DNA of 45,011 bases from JAGDMS01 sp050015455 (GTDB lineage: Bacteria > Desulfobacterota > Binatia > HRBIN30). The DNA is taken from contig JBEKBJ010000097.1 in the NCBI GenBank assembly GCA_050015455.1, positions 1-45,011 on the forward strand, written 5' to 3'. The notes beneath the pieces were generated by a model. The model worked only from the letters and a program-made list of their open reading frames with translations. It did not search any database and was not told where the DNA came from. The position numbers and the translations under genes were made by a program. Shown here one piece after another: positions 33,502-42,070 of the stretch. Within the stretch, counting starts at the first letter, position 1. Every line of letters begins with the position of its first letter.

Positions 33502-33613
33502 AAGGTAAGAAGTAAAAAGTAAGAAGTGAGAAGTAAGAGGTTGGAGTCACTCCTGACTTCTCACTCCTGACTTCTCACTCCTAACTTCTCACTTCTCACT
33601 CCTCACTTCTTAC
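33491..33613. repeat. A-type heptad palindrome after hepT
   Basis: The purine arm (ctggtaagaggtgaaaggta and onward) to about 33545, the centre ggagtcactcc, and a pyrimidine arm of ttctcac/tcctgac units to about 33613. It gives the stop codons of both convergent neighbours: hepT on the left and the methyltransferase on the right (ending GKR). Confidence 0.87.
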
Positions 33614-34401
33614 CGCTTCCCACACCGGCAGGTGGCGAGCAGGTCGAGCGAACCTTGGCAGTCGTCGGTGATGCGGAAATCGGCAGGCGTAATCGTCGCA
33701 CCCACACCAGCGGCGGCGATGTTGCGCCGCACCAGACGCGCCAGACGTGGATAGGCCCACTCGATGAGCGCGCGCGGCAACAGGCGCCGCAGCCCCAACG
33801 GGTCTAGCCGCAAGATCTTGCCCGCCTGCGCGCCGCGGGCGCGGTCGAACGCCATCACCCGCTCGTTGCCGCACACGCCGCGCATCTCCACCTGCGGAAA
33901 GAACTCGCGCAGCAGCTCCGCCAATTCGCCTGCGACGTACTCGTGCACGTGGTACGGGTTCTCGACGAACGAATTCAACCGGTTCGGCGTGGTGACGATC
34001 AAGCAGCCGCCGGGCCGCAACACCTGGCGCGCCTGTCCGAGGAACGGCTTGGGATCGGCCAGATGCTCGATCACCTGGAAGTTGCACACGACATCGAATT
34101 GCTCGCCGAGATCGCTCAGGCGATCGAGGTCGCACGCGCGGTAAGTCAGATTGGGCCGCTGGTAGCGGCGCCCGGCGAGGTCGATGGTCTCCGCCGAACG
34201 GTCGACCCCGACCGCCCGCGCCGCCGTCTGCGCCAGCATATCCGTGCCGTAGCCGTCCCCGCAGCCCGCATCGAGCACGCTCTTCCCGCGCACCTGCTGC
34301 TGCGCAAACTGATACGCCACCAGATGCCGGCTCATGTCGGCCGCGAACAACGGATCGCCGGCCAGCAAGCGCTCGCCGGTGAAAACTCCACCGCAACTCA
34401 T
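33610..34401 (-). CDS. SAM-dependent class I methyltransferase
   Basis: A 263-residue methyltransferase. Motif I is VLDAGCGDGYG (about 42-52), then GVDRSAETI (acidic residue of motif II), a motif III-like DVVCNFQVIEHL and the Ubie/Coq5-like loop LRPGGCLIVTTPN. The C-terminal half is less conserved and probably binds the acceptor. ATG 34401 gives a good fit to motif spacing. The position between glycosyltransferase genes suggests methylation of a sugar or lipid-linked glycan, but the acceptor is unknown. Its stop and last residues are in a heptad repeat. Confidence 0.85.
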   Translation of the reverse strand: MSCGGVFTGERLLAGDPLFAADMSRHLVAYQFAQQQVRGKSVLDAGCGDGYGTDMLAQTAARAVGVDRSAETIDLAGRRYQRPNLTYRACDLDRLSDLGEQFDVVCNFQVIEHLADPKPFLGQARQVLRPGGCLIVTTPNRLNSFVENPYHVHEYVAGELAELLREFFPQVEMRGVCGNERVMAFDRARGAQAGKILRLDPLGLRRLLPRALIEWAYPRLARLVRRNIAAAGVGATITPADFRITDDCQGSLDLLATCRCGKR

Positions 34402-34402
34402 A

Positions 34403-34662
34403 GTGAGAAGTAAGAGGTGAGAAGTAAGAAGTTGTTACCCCATAGTTAGGGGGAAGAGGTCCTCGCCCGCAGGGACTTGATCAGGCCGGCAAGTGTCTTG
34501 TCGTTCCATGCTCCGTTTCCATGCTTCCAAACGCTTGTGCGGCTTCTCCATTCGTTACCCCTTACTCCAGTAAGAAGTAAAAAGTAAGAAGTGAGAAGTA
34601 AGAGGTAAGGAGTCACTCCTGACTTCTCACTTCTCACTTTTCACTTCTTACTGCTTTCACCG
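34403..34662. repeat. Two A-type heptad tracts around a short unique remnant
   Basis: Tract one is a purine arm at about 34403-34432. Tract two is a palindrome at about 34560-34662 that supplies the last codons (AVRSEK) of the GT9 gene. The ~125 bases between them (34440-34565) encode on the minus strand a fragment with NEWRSRTSVWKHGNGAWND and LAGLIKSLRARTSS. This looks like the C-terminal part of a lost gene that I cannot identify. Confidence 0.7.
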
Positions 34663-35893
34663 CCCGGCGCGCCCGTTGCGCCAGCAATTCCTGCACCTGG
34701 CTGAACACCTGGGCCACGGAGATGGAACTCATGCAGACATTATCGTTGCAAGGCGAGATGCGATGGTTGAACGGATTGATGCAGGGGCTGCAGGCCAGGC
34801 CGTTCCACAGTACATGGCTGTTCTTGCCCAGCGGTCCGTAGAGTGCCGGCGTTTCCGGCCCGAACAGCACGACGGTGTCGATGTCGGTCATCGAGGCGAA
34901 ATGCCCCGGCCCGCTGTCATTGGTAACCAGGATGTCGGCGATGGTGTACAGCACCATCAATTCGCGTAGGGTGGTCTTGCCGGCCACGCTGATCACGCGC
35001 GAGGAGCCGATGGCCCGCACCACCTCGGCGGCCGCCGACTGCTCGGACGGCGCCCCGGTGATCACCAGCGTCGCTTCCGGCCGGCTCGCCAGGATGCGCT
35101 TGCCCAAGTCCACGAAGCGGTCGGTGGGCCATTTGCGCAACGGCAGCATGTCGCTGGCGTTCGGATTCAACAGCACGATCGGCGAGCCGACGCCATGCGG
35201 CGCCAGTTGCTCCAACAGCGCTGGCAGCCGACGACATTCCTCATCACTCGGGCGGAACTGCGGCGGCGAGCCGTCGACCGGCGGAATCTGATACTTGAGC
35301 AGCGGCACGTCGGCCGGCGAACCCCGCAGCGCTTCGACCAACACGTAATACGCCGCCGCTGTGTGCAGATACGGGTTGTGCTGCACGCGGTGCGTCAGCA
35401 GGTCACCGCGGTAGGGACCCTCGACGGTAAAGCGATGCAAGCCGACCCGCCGCGGCGCCCCGGTCAGAAAGGCCAAAACCGCGGGAGCCCGCGCCAGGAA
35501 CTCCATGTCGACGGTGGCGTCGATGCCCAGCCGGCGAATGCGCCACAGGCTGCGGAGGATGTCGATGGTGAAGGTAATGAGGTTCTTGGAGCGAACGGTG
35601 ATGACGTTAGCGGGCGGGATCACGTCCAGCAAATCGAGGATCTCGCGATTTTCCTCAAAGACCCAGAAGTAGACGTTCTCGCGACCGACCATCTCGACCG
35701 CGCGACACAGCGCGCGATACGCGAGCACCGTGGCCCCCTGCTCGGCCATCTTGACGAACAGGATGCTGCGCGGAGGCTCATCGTACGACGGCGTGCGGCC
35801 GACGAACTGCGCCAACCGTCGCACCCCCGTCAGCACGGCACACAGCGGCTTACCGAGCCGACGGTCGATGGCGGTCATGGTTGTGGCTTTCAA
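34634..35893 (-). CDS. Family 9 glycosyltransferase (heptosyltransferase-like)
   Basis: A roughly 419-residue GT-B enzyme of the GT9/ADP-heptose:LPS heptosyltransferase family. The start chosen is TTG 35893, because GAGGAGGG lies six bases upstream (35900-35907) and an upstream reading to 35917 has no such site. Motifs include RKWPTDRFVDLGKRIL, a donor-site TNDSGPGHFASM and the Cys-rich ACSPCINPFNHRISPCNDN typical of the GT9 C-terminus. It probably adds a sugar to lipid A core or a similar outer-membrane glycan. The last residues (AVRSEK) are heptad repeat. It is divergent from the GT4 gene across a 200-bp gap. Confidence 0.87.
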   Translation of the reverse strand: MKATTMTAIDRRLGKPLCAVLTGVRRLAQFVGRTPSYDEPPRSILFVKMAEQGATVLAYRALCRAVEMVGRENVYFWVFEENREILDLLDVIPPANVITVRSKNLITFTIDILRSLWRIRRLGIDATVDMEFLARAPAVLAFLTGAPRRVGLHRFTVEGPYRGDLLTHRVQHNPYLHTAAAYYVLVEALRGSPADVPLLKYQIPPVDGSPPQFRPSDEECRRLPALLEQLAPHGVGSPIVLLNPNASDMLPLRKWPTDRFVDLGKRILASRPEATLVITGAPSEQSAAAEVVRAIGSSRVISVAGKTTLRELMVLYTIADILVTNDSGPGHFASMTDIDTVVLFGPETPALYGPLGKNSHVLWNGLACSPCINPFNHRISPCNDNVCMSSISVAQVFSQVQELLAQRARRAVKAVRSEK

Positions 35894-35899
35894 TATTTT

Positions 35900-35907
35900 C
35901 CCTCCTC
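35900..35907 (-). promoter_or_regulatory. Ribosome binding site that fixes a TTG start
   Basis: GAGGAGGG on the minus strand, six bases before TTG 35893. It supports TTG as the GT9 start over other in-frame codons. Confidence 0.7.
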
Positions 35908-36044
35908 GTCCCTGCAAGCTAGCCCGCTACCTCCGGCCGCCTCGGAGCCGTCCCCCCGACCGTTCGCAGACTATCGCCGTATCCGACAAGAACGGACGGA
36001 TGCTACGATGCCTCACGGCGTATTGCCAGCAAAATCGAGCCGCC

Positions 36045-36074
36045 TTGAACCCGTAGCACCGCCAGTGCTAATAA
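36045..36074 (+). promoter_or_regulatory. Possible sigma-70-like promoter for the GT4 gene
   Basis: TTGAAC (36045-36050) is separated by 18 bases from TAATAA (36069-36074), only ~20 bases before the TTG start at 36097. The -10 fits the consensus poorly (three of six bases), so this is tentative. Confidence 0.25.
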
Positions 36075-36096
36075 AGCCCCGGATTTAAGGTCAGGC

Positions 36097-37221
36097 TTGC
36101 CAGCTCCTTTACGAATCGTCTTAGTAGACTACCGTGACACCACGCACCCGGAGGCCGGCGGTGCCGAGATGTATCTCAACGAGATATTCCAGCGGATCGC
36201 GGCGCACGGGCATGACGTCACTCTGATCTGTGCGCGCCATCCGGGGGCGGCGCGCGAAGACCGCATTGGCAGTGTGCGTGTGCTGCGCGCCGGCAACAAG
36301 GCTACGTTCAACGTTATCGGCGCGCGGGAGGCGCTGCGGCTGGCGCGTCGGCAAGGCGCCGACCTGTTGGTGGAGAACATCTGCAAGATCCCCTTCTTCC
36401 TGCCCGCGTTCACGCGCAGGCCCGTGTTGCCCATCGTCTTGCACCTGTTCGGCACCGCCGTGTTCCACGAAGTCAACCCCGTATTCGCCTTGTATGTTTG
36501 GCTGTACGAGCAGCTCATTCCGGCGGTGTATAGGGGGCTGCGGGTGGTCGCCATCAGCGAGAGCACGGCACGCGACCTCGCACGCCGCGGCCTGCGCAGC
36601 AGCCGTACGGACATCGTCAGCCCCGGACTCGATCTGCAGCGCTACCGTGTCGAGCCCTCGGTGCCGAAATCGGACGCCCCGCTCATCCTGTACGTCGGCA
36701 TGTTGAAGCGCTACAAGGGCATCGACCCGGTGATTCGGGCGTTTGCTGCCGCCCGCGCCACGGTCGCGAACGCGCAGCTCGTTTTCACCGGACGCGGCAA
36801 CGACCGCCCTCGCCTCGAGGCGCTCGTCCGCGGTCTGCACCTGCAGGACAACGTCACGTTCACCGGCTGGGTCAGCGAGGACGCCAAGATCGACTGGCTG
36901 CGCCGCGCCCACGTGCTGGTATACCCCAGCCTGAAAGAGGGCTGGGGCATCCCAACCATGGAGGCCGCCGCCTGCGGCACGCCGACGCTCGCCAGCGACA
37001 GCGCTGGACTGCGGGATGCGGTCCGTGACCGCGAAACCGGTTTTCTGATTCCACACAACGACGTCGATGCCTGGACAACTCGTATGGTTCAGATACTGAC
37101 AGATGGAGATTTGCGCCGGCGCATGGGGGCCGCAGCGGTCGGCTGGGCGCAGCAGTTCTCGTGGGATGAGCAGGCGCACAAGATGCAGCAGATCGTTGAA
37201 GCGGTGGCCGCGCCCCCGTAG
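36097..37221 (+). CDS. Family 4 glycosyltransferase
   Basis: A 374-residue GT-B retaining glycosyltransferase. N-terminal domain: RIVLVDYRDTTHPEAGGAEMYL, with the Gly-rich acceptor loop. C-terminal domain: LILYVGMLKRYKG and the E-x7-E signature in KEGWGIPTMEAAACGTP (about 284-300). The start is TTG at 36097 (MPAPLRIV...), preceded by a purine-rich ggatttaagg. It is the only GT on the plus strand here. It transfers a sugar from an NDP-sugar on the cytoplasmic side of the membrane; the sugar is not predictable. Confidence 0.9.
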   Translation: MPAPLRIVLVDYRDTTHPEAGGAEMYLNEIFQRIAAHGHDVTLICARHPGAAREDRIGSVRVLRAGNKATFNVIGAREALRLARRQGADLLVENICKIPFFLPAFTRRPVLPIVLHLFGTAVFHEVNPVFALYVWLYEQLIPAVYRGLRVVAISESTARDLARRGLRSSRTDIVSPGLDLQRYRVEPSVPKSDAPLILYVGMLKRYKGIDPVIRAFAAARATVANAQLVFTGRGNDRPRLEALVRGLHLQDNVTFTGWVSEDAKIDWLRRAHVLVYPSLKEGWGIPTMEAAACGTPTLASDSAGLRDAVRDRETGFLIPHNDVDAWTTRMVQILTDGDLRRRMGAAAVGWAQQFSWDEQAHKMQQIVEAVAAPP

Positions 37222-37291
37222 GGGTACATCAACAGGGGCGCGGCCGGCCGGCGCGTGCCCGCCCGTCGGAGGCGCGCGGCATGCTTTGCGG

Positions 37292-40200
37292 CTACTCGGG
37301 CCGCTGGTTCGCGGCCCCGTATAAGACGTGTTGGATGGCGCGTTCGGCGAACTGTTCGACCTCGTCGTCGCCGTCACGGGCCATCCGCTGCAGATCGCCG
37401 AGCACCGAGGGATCACCGCTGTTGCCGAGACCCCACACGGCAGCCATGCGGACCTCTCGTGCAGGATCGGACAGACCCGCACGCAGCGGGTCTGCCATGC
37501 GCGCATCGTGCAGTGCTCCCGCCACCCAGAACGCCTCCGCCCGTGCCATGTCGTCGACTGCCGCCATCGAACTTGCCACCAGCTCGTAGCCCACATCGGG
37601 CGCTTGCTGGTACAGTGCCGTCGTGAGCATCGGCGGTACCAGCTCGCCACGGCGCACAAGCCCAGTCAGCGCGGCGAAGATATCCTTGCCATAGCCCAAG
37701 GCCACCAAGCTCTGCGCCGCCTGTGCACGCAGTTGCCAATTCTCGTTGCTGTCGCCGAGGAGGCGAACCAGAAATGGTACAAACTGGCGGCCGGGGCAGC
37801 TACCGGCCATGTGGATCGCAAAGACCCGCAGCGGCATGATCTCCCACGGGTTGTCGATCCAGTCGATGATCTGCCGATCCGGGAGTGCTTCCTCGATATC
37901 GCGCCACTCGGTGCGTTCGGGGGGCACGTACCAGTAGTTCTCCAACCACGAGAGCGAACTTAGGGTGAACAGGTCGACGCTCACTCCCGTCAGCGTCGCC
38001 GGGTCCGCCCCCTTGAGCGCGCGCAGCAACGGCGGGACCGACTGCAAGTCGCCCACCGCGGCGATGATCCGGACGAAAAGCTCGCGCACTGCCGGATCGA
38101 TTCCCTCATCCCCGACCCGAGCCGCCAGCGCCGCGGCGCCTTCGGTGCTCCGGCTCTTGCGGACCAGCAGCGCGATCATCCGCTGTGCCGGCGGGTCAAG
38201 GCGCCGGAGCAGGTCTGCCAGCCCAGCCGGATCTTTCGAGGGGAGAGCCGCCAGCGCCCCAGCGACGCGCTGTGCCCGCTTACCGTGAAGGTGCGCTAGC
38301 TCGCGCTCCCACAGCGCGATCGTCTCAGCCAGGCCGTCACGCGCGAGATCCTTGTCGAGCGCGTAATCGCTGTTGGCGTGCACAGCTACGCCGCCAGCGT
38401 GACCCGCAACCTGACCCACGGGCGCGCTGGCTTCCCGGCGGCTCAGGACGTCGAACATGCCCATGCGCCGGTCGAGCTCGTAGTGTTCGGTCACATACTG
38501 ACGCAGGTTGAAGTAGTAAAGCGGCGCAGCGGTGAAGAACAGCGCGTGGTCGTGCAGTGCGACGATGAATCGCGGCGGATGATCGCGCAACGCGTCGATC
38601 ACCTCCGCCTCCACGGCATGGCCGGGCGAGCCCGGGTAGTAGTAGCCGTGCCGCGTCGGGTCACGCCGGTCGGCGAGAAAGCTGATGAAGTCCAGGCAGG
38701 GAAAGGTGAACACGTACTCCTGCGGAGTCGAATTCGCAGTCAGGTACTGGACGGTATCCGACAGATACACGAACAGCCGCCCGGCCGAGGGCTCAAGCAC
38801 CAGCGGAGCGCGGGGGGTTTCTAGCGTCACGACAGCTGTGGGATCCGCTTCCAGGCCGGCGCGCACCAGGTATTCGATGCGCTGGAGCGCGGGCGCCAGG
38901 AGGATCAGCGCCAGGGCGTAGACCGGCAACAGGAATGTAGCTCGGAGAATTCGCCTTTGCGCGCGCCTGTCAGTCAAGCCTTTAGCCCACAGCGCCGTCA
39001 AGCGGTCGAGCAGCACGGCACCCACGATTAGAAGACCCGGCGCAGCAAAGACGAGGTGCGGGAAATCGGAACGCGGATAGAGCTCGCCGTGCATCAGAAT
39101 CGCCGATACCAAAACGATCAGCAATCTGTCGTCGCGATCTACACCTGCCGCGAGTGCGGCTGGCGTCGCGCCTGCGACGGCGACCGGGCGGCGTACCATC
39201 CGAGTCAGATGCACGGCGATGGCCGCCCACGCGATCCACAGCAGCAAGGGGAAGGCGATGTCTTGGATGCGCATCATGACCGAGGCCTGGAAGCCTTCGA
39301 CCATCGGCGGTGGCTTGCGTACGAGCCAGAACGTCGCGGCTAGTGCGCCGGCCGCGACAAGCACCGCCAACGCGCCGACCGGCACCTTGCGCGTGCGGAG
39401 CACCAGACCGGCCAACACGAGCAGCAACAAGCCGGCAGCCACACCCAGAGCCCACGAGCCCAGCGGCGGGTGAGCAATGAAATAGAAACTCTTGTACGCC
39501 GTGCCGATGTAAAGGATGGAGCGCAGGAAGAGCCCGGTGCCCAAGCGCGACCAGAAGTAGGAAGCCCACGGGACGGTCACCAGCGCGAACCCGCATGCTG
39601 CGGCGAGCCCGGCTCGCCACAACCGAAACGGCGGCACCGTCCGCACCACGCTCGCGCCCGGAATCAGGAGTTGCGACAGGACAACGATCAGTAAAGGGGC
39701 CGCGAAAATCCACGCTTCGCGGCCGCATCCCACCATCACAACCAACCCCAGCGCCCCGCCAACCGGGAGCAGCCAGTGGAGCATGCGCTCGACCCGCAGG
39801 GCGAGGCGACCGATCCGGCTGCGCACCGCGTTGTCATCGCGCGCTGGACGCATGAGCAAGGCGAGCGTGATGCCGATAGCCACGAGGTTGAGCAAGCCGC
39901 CGTTCTGCTTGAACGCGAACCCGATCCCGGCACAGACGCCCGCAACGGCCCAGGGTAATGTCGTGCCGTTCGCCAAGGCGCGGAGAACGAACAAGATGCT
40001 GAGGAGCCAAAACGGGGTAACGTACCAAGCGGGATAGGGGATGTTGAACGATGCGAAGTGGCCGTCGTAGAACGGAATCAATCCGAGGTAGAACACGGCA
40101 GCGGCAGCGGCGGCCAGGCGTGAAGCCTGCAGACGCCGCGCCACCACGTACATCAAAAAAACCGCCGCGGCGTTGCACAGCGCCAGGCCAAACCGGACCG

Positions 40201-40447
40201 CCGTCAGCTTGACTCCGAAGATCGCCAGCAGTGCGGCGTTCCAATAGTACATGCCCGGCGTGTAGCCGGTGTGAAAATCGACGTACGGCAGCCCGCCCCG
40301 AAAGGTGCGGTAGATCTGATGCACGAGGTGCCCTTCGTCGGCCAGCTCGATCCCATACGGGGCCAGCGCCGCGAAATAGCCGAGTGCCAGGAGAAAAATG
40401 AGCCCACCCGCCGCCGATGTCCAGCGCCGCTTAAGAGCCACCGCCAT
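37292..40447 (-). CDS. GT-C membrane glycosyltransferase fused to a HEAT-repeat domain
   Basis: A 1051-residue protein. Residues ~10-520 contain about a dozen helices and the N-terminal acidic loop PYGIELADEGHLVHQIYRTFRGGLPYVDFHTGYTPG, in parts (ADEG and VDFH). This is typical of GT-C enzymes that use polyprenyl-phosphate sugars (PMT_2/ArnT-like). Residues ~520-680 are extracytoplasmic. From ~690 to the end lie alpha-helical HEAT-like repeats, for example AVRELFVRIIAAVGDLQSVPPLLRAL and DPAREVRMAAVWGLGNSGDPSVLGDLQRMA, in parts. The last residues (ANQRPE) end normally. HEAT repeats are protein-binding solenoids and are rare as a fusion to GT-C. The gene starts ATG 40447 and lies alone between the GT4 gene and the RmlD-like gene. 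Confidence 0.8.
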   Translation of the reverse strand: MAVALKRRWTSAAGGLIFLLALGYFAALAPYGIELADEGHLVHQIYRTFRGGLPYVDFHTGYTPGMYYWNAALLAIFGVKLTAVRFGLALCNAAAVFLMYVVARRLQASRLAAAAAAVFYLGLIPFYDGHFASFNIPYPAWYVTPFWLLSILFVLRALANGTTLPWAVAGVCAGIGFAFKQNGGLLNLVAIGITLALLMRPARDDNAVRSRIGRLALRVERMLHWLLPVGGALGLVVMVGCGREAWIFAAPLLIVVLSQLLIPGASVVRTVPPFRLWRAGLAAACGFALVTVPWASYFWSRLGTGLFLRSILYIGTAYKSFYFIAHPPLGSWALGVAAGLLLLVLAGLVLRTRKVPVGALAVLVAAGALAATFWLVRKPPPMVEGFQASVMMRIQDIAFPLLLWIAWAAIAVHLTRMVRRPVAVAGATPAALAAGVDRDDRLLIVLVSAILMHGELYPRSDFPHLVFAAPGLLIVGAVLLDRLTALWAKGLTDRRAQRRILRATFLLPVYALALILLAPALQRIEYLVRAGLEADPTAVVTLETPRAPLVLEPSAGRLFVYLSDTVQYLTANSTPQEYVFTFPCLDFISFLADRRDPTRHGYYYPGSPGHAVEAEVIDALRDHPPRFIVALHDHALFFTAAPLYYFNLRQYVTEHYELDRRMGMFDVLSRREASAPVGQVAGHAGGVAVHANSDYALDKDLARDGLAETIALWERELAHLHGKRAQRVAGALAALPSKDPAGLADLLRRLDPPAQRMIALLVRKSRSTEGAAALAARVGDEGIDPAVRELFVRIIAAVGDLQSVPPLLRALKGADPATLTGVSVDLFTLSSLSWLENYWYVPPERTEWRDIEEALPDRQIIDWIDNPWEIMPLRVFAIHMAGSCPGRQFVPFLVRLLGDSNENWQLRAQAAQSLVALGYGKDIFAALTGLVRRGELVPPMLTTALYQQAPDVGYELVASSMAAVDDMARAEAFWVAGALHDARMADPLRAGLSDPAREVRMAAVWGLGNSGDPSVLGDLQRMARDGDDEVEQFAERAIQHVLYGAANQRPE

Positions 40448-40801
40448 TGCCGTTCAGGTCTCCCGCCCTGATACTTGTACTTGAACTGCCATCTGCTGTG
40501 TACCGCAACGCTCTCCCGCGCAGCTTACGGTCCCGCCTGAGCAGCGCGCCGCGGCTTGCGACTTGAGGCTCACGAGTGCCCCACCCCTCTGCCGTACCAG
40601 GCCCTCGCCCCAGCGCCGATCGCGCAGCCGACGCTATGGCCCTGCCCCGAAGCTCCCGGTGCTATCCGCATAGCTCCGCCGCGCCCCCTCTGGATTCGAC
40701 CGCGGATTTTAATCTGCCCCGCAGCAGTTTGGCAAACGCATCTCACGCACTACACCAGCTAGCCGACTCATGCCTCAGCTCTACCAGCTTCACGTCTTTG
40801 A
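40448..40801. other. Gene-free interval, nothing recognised
   Basis: About 350 bases between the GT-C/HEAT start and the RmlD-like stop, both on the minus strand. The promoter of the GT-C/HEAT gene should be here. Short open frames exist, but none shows family features. No heptad repeat, tandem repeat or clear hairpin was seen. Confidence 0.4.
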
Positions 40802-41680
40802 TCATGCCAGCAGGCCCTCTTGTCGCAATCGCTGCTGCATCAGCTCCAGGCCGCGGCGCGGCGCCACCAGCTCGGTGGTGAGAACCGCACGCACCTTCGC
40901 CGTCTGCAGTCCGCAACGCAACGGACGGGGCGCCCGCTGGCCCAGCTCGGCGGTGGTGCGCGGACGCAAGAAGCCTGCATCGAGCCCGAAGACGTCACAC
41001 ACCAGTCGCGCAAAGCTCACCCGGTCCAGACACTCCGGCCCAACGACGTGGTAGGTGCCGCGGCACCCCGAGAGCGCCAGCTCCTTCACCGCCGCCGCCA
41101 GATTGTCCCCGTACGTCGGCGTGCCCCACTGATCCGACGCCACGTTCATCGGCTCTCCTCGCCGCCCCCTTGCCAGCAACCCCATGACGAAATTCTTCCC
41201 TTGCCGCTCGAAGCCGTAGACGCCGCACACCCGCACGATCAGGTAGTCCTGCAGCGTTGCGGCGATCAGACGCTCCGCCTCGAGCTTGTGGCGGCCGTAC
41301 ACGTTGGGGGGATTAGTCGGCGCGTCTTCCGCGTACGGCCCGGCCGCACCGTCGAAAACGTAATCGGTGGAAAAGAACACGAGCCGCGCCCCGGCAGCGC
41401 GCGCCGCCTCGGCCACATTGCGCGTCCCCGCCACGTTGATGTCGTACGATTCCTGCTCGTGGTCCTCGCACCAGTCGACGTTGGGTTGCGCCGCCGGCTG
41501 GATGATCAGCGCGGGCCGCACCTCGGCCACCAGCCGCTGCACCGCCGCCCCATCCCGCATATCGAGCTGCCGCAGCCCCTCGACCGGATGCGCGCAGTAC
41601 GTCCCGACGGCATCGGAACCGAACGCCGATTGCAGGGCGCTTCCGACGAAGCCTGACGCGCCAACAATGAGGGTTCGCAT
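40802..41680 (-). CDS. RmlD-like dTDP-4-dehydrorhamnose reductase family protein
   Basis: A 292-residue extended SDR. ATG 41680 puts the NAD(P) loop MRTLIVGASGFVGSALQ at the N-terminus; a longer reading adds 14 residues. Features include AAQPNVDWCEDH, FFSTDYVFDG and the active-site YxxxK (Y128, K132 in NVYGRHKLEAE). This is the RmlD/RfbD family, which reduces the 4-keto sugar to dTDP-L-rhamnose. The AAQPNVDWCE and TDYVFDG signatures are strong. The partner rmlA/B/C genes are not in the window, unless the nucleotidyltransferase at 17898 serves as RmlA, so the product may be another deoxysugar. Confidence 0.85.
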   Translation of the reverse strand: MRTLIVGASGFVGSALQSAFGSDAVGTYCAHPVEGLRQLDMRDGAAVQRLVAEVRPALIIQPAAQPNVDWCEDHEQESYDINVAGTRNVAEAARAAGARLVFFSTDYVFDGAAGPYAEDAPTNPPNVYGRHKLEAERLIAATLQDYLIVRVCGVYGFERQGKNFVMGLLARGRRGEPMNVASDQWGTPTYGDNLAAAVKELALSGCRGTYHVVGPECLDRVSFARLVCDVFGLDAGFLRPRTTAELGQRAPRPLRCGLQTAKVRAVLTTELVAPRRGLELMQQRLRQEGLLA

Positions 41681-41834
41681 TTTCTCTACACTGGTTCTTC
41701 TACAATGATTGAGCGGATTCAACCAAGCGCCGTGACTTGGCGGTCAACCCCGACGACGACCCGGAGGAGAGTGTTTGTATATGCGAAGCGGGCTTGCCGC
41801 CGTGGTCACCGGGGAATGGATTCTTCGGCTTGAA

Positions 41835-41985
41835 AAACCGCCCGGGGCGCCGCCCCAGGCTGGTGAATGGCTGCCCCGTTTGGGGCGGAAGACTTGAGTC
41901 TCGTCGAGCGCCTGGGACCCTCAGCCCTGAAAGGGCGGCAACGCGTAAGCCCAGGGCAACGCCCTGGGCTTACGCGTCGCATGAA
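41835..41985. repeat. Hairpin-rich intergenic repeat element
   Basis: Four hairpins stand in a row: ggggc-gcc-gcccc (41844-41856), gcccc-gttt-ggggc (41873-41886), gccct-gaa-agggc (41924-41936) and a perfect 17-bp stem, acgcgtaagcccagggc with a 3-base loop aac (41941-41977). No T-run follows on either strand, so it is not an ordinary terminator. Similar GC-rich elements are familiar from other genomes, from memory. It fills most of the 390-bp gap between the RmlD-like and EtfA genes. Confidence 0.8.
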
Positions 41986-42070
41986 CCAGACCAGAACCGT
42001 CCGCATTCATCGACACTCCCGGAGGGAGAGGAAAAGTTCACCTGGACTGCGACTGTCGAGCCGCAGTTAG

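Noticed and set aside
18691..34662. CRISPR-like arrays in the repeat tracts
   Set aside because: Units are 7 bases, degenerate and contiguous, with no unique ~30-base spacers and no cas genes in the window.
36121..37659. Long minus-strand frame of 512 codons opposite the GT4 gene
   Set aside because: It is antisense to a strong GT4 gene and to the end of the GT-C gene; high GC makes long shadow frames common.
40448..40801. A small gene in the gap before the GT-C/HEAT gene
   Set aside because: Only short frames without family features or a convincing ribosome binding site.
41941..41977. Rho-independent terminator for etfA
   Set aside because: Stem is perfect but there is no T-run on the relevant strand and it sits ~95 bases past the stop within a repeat element.
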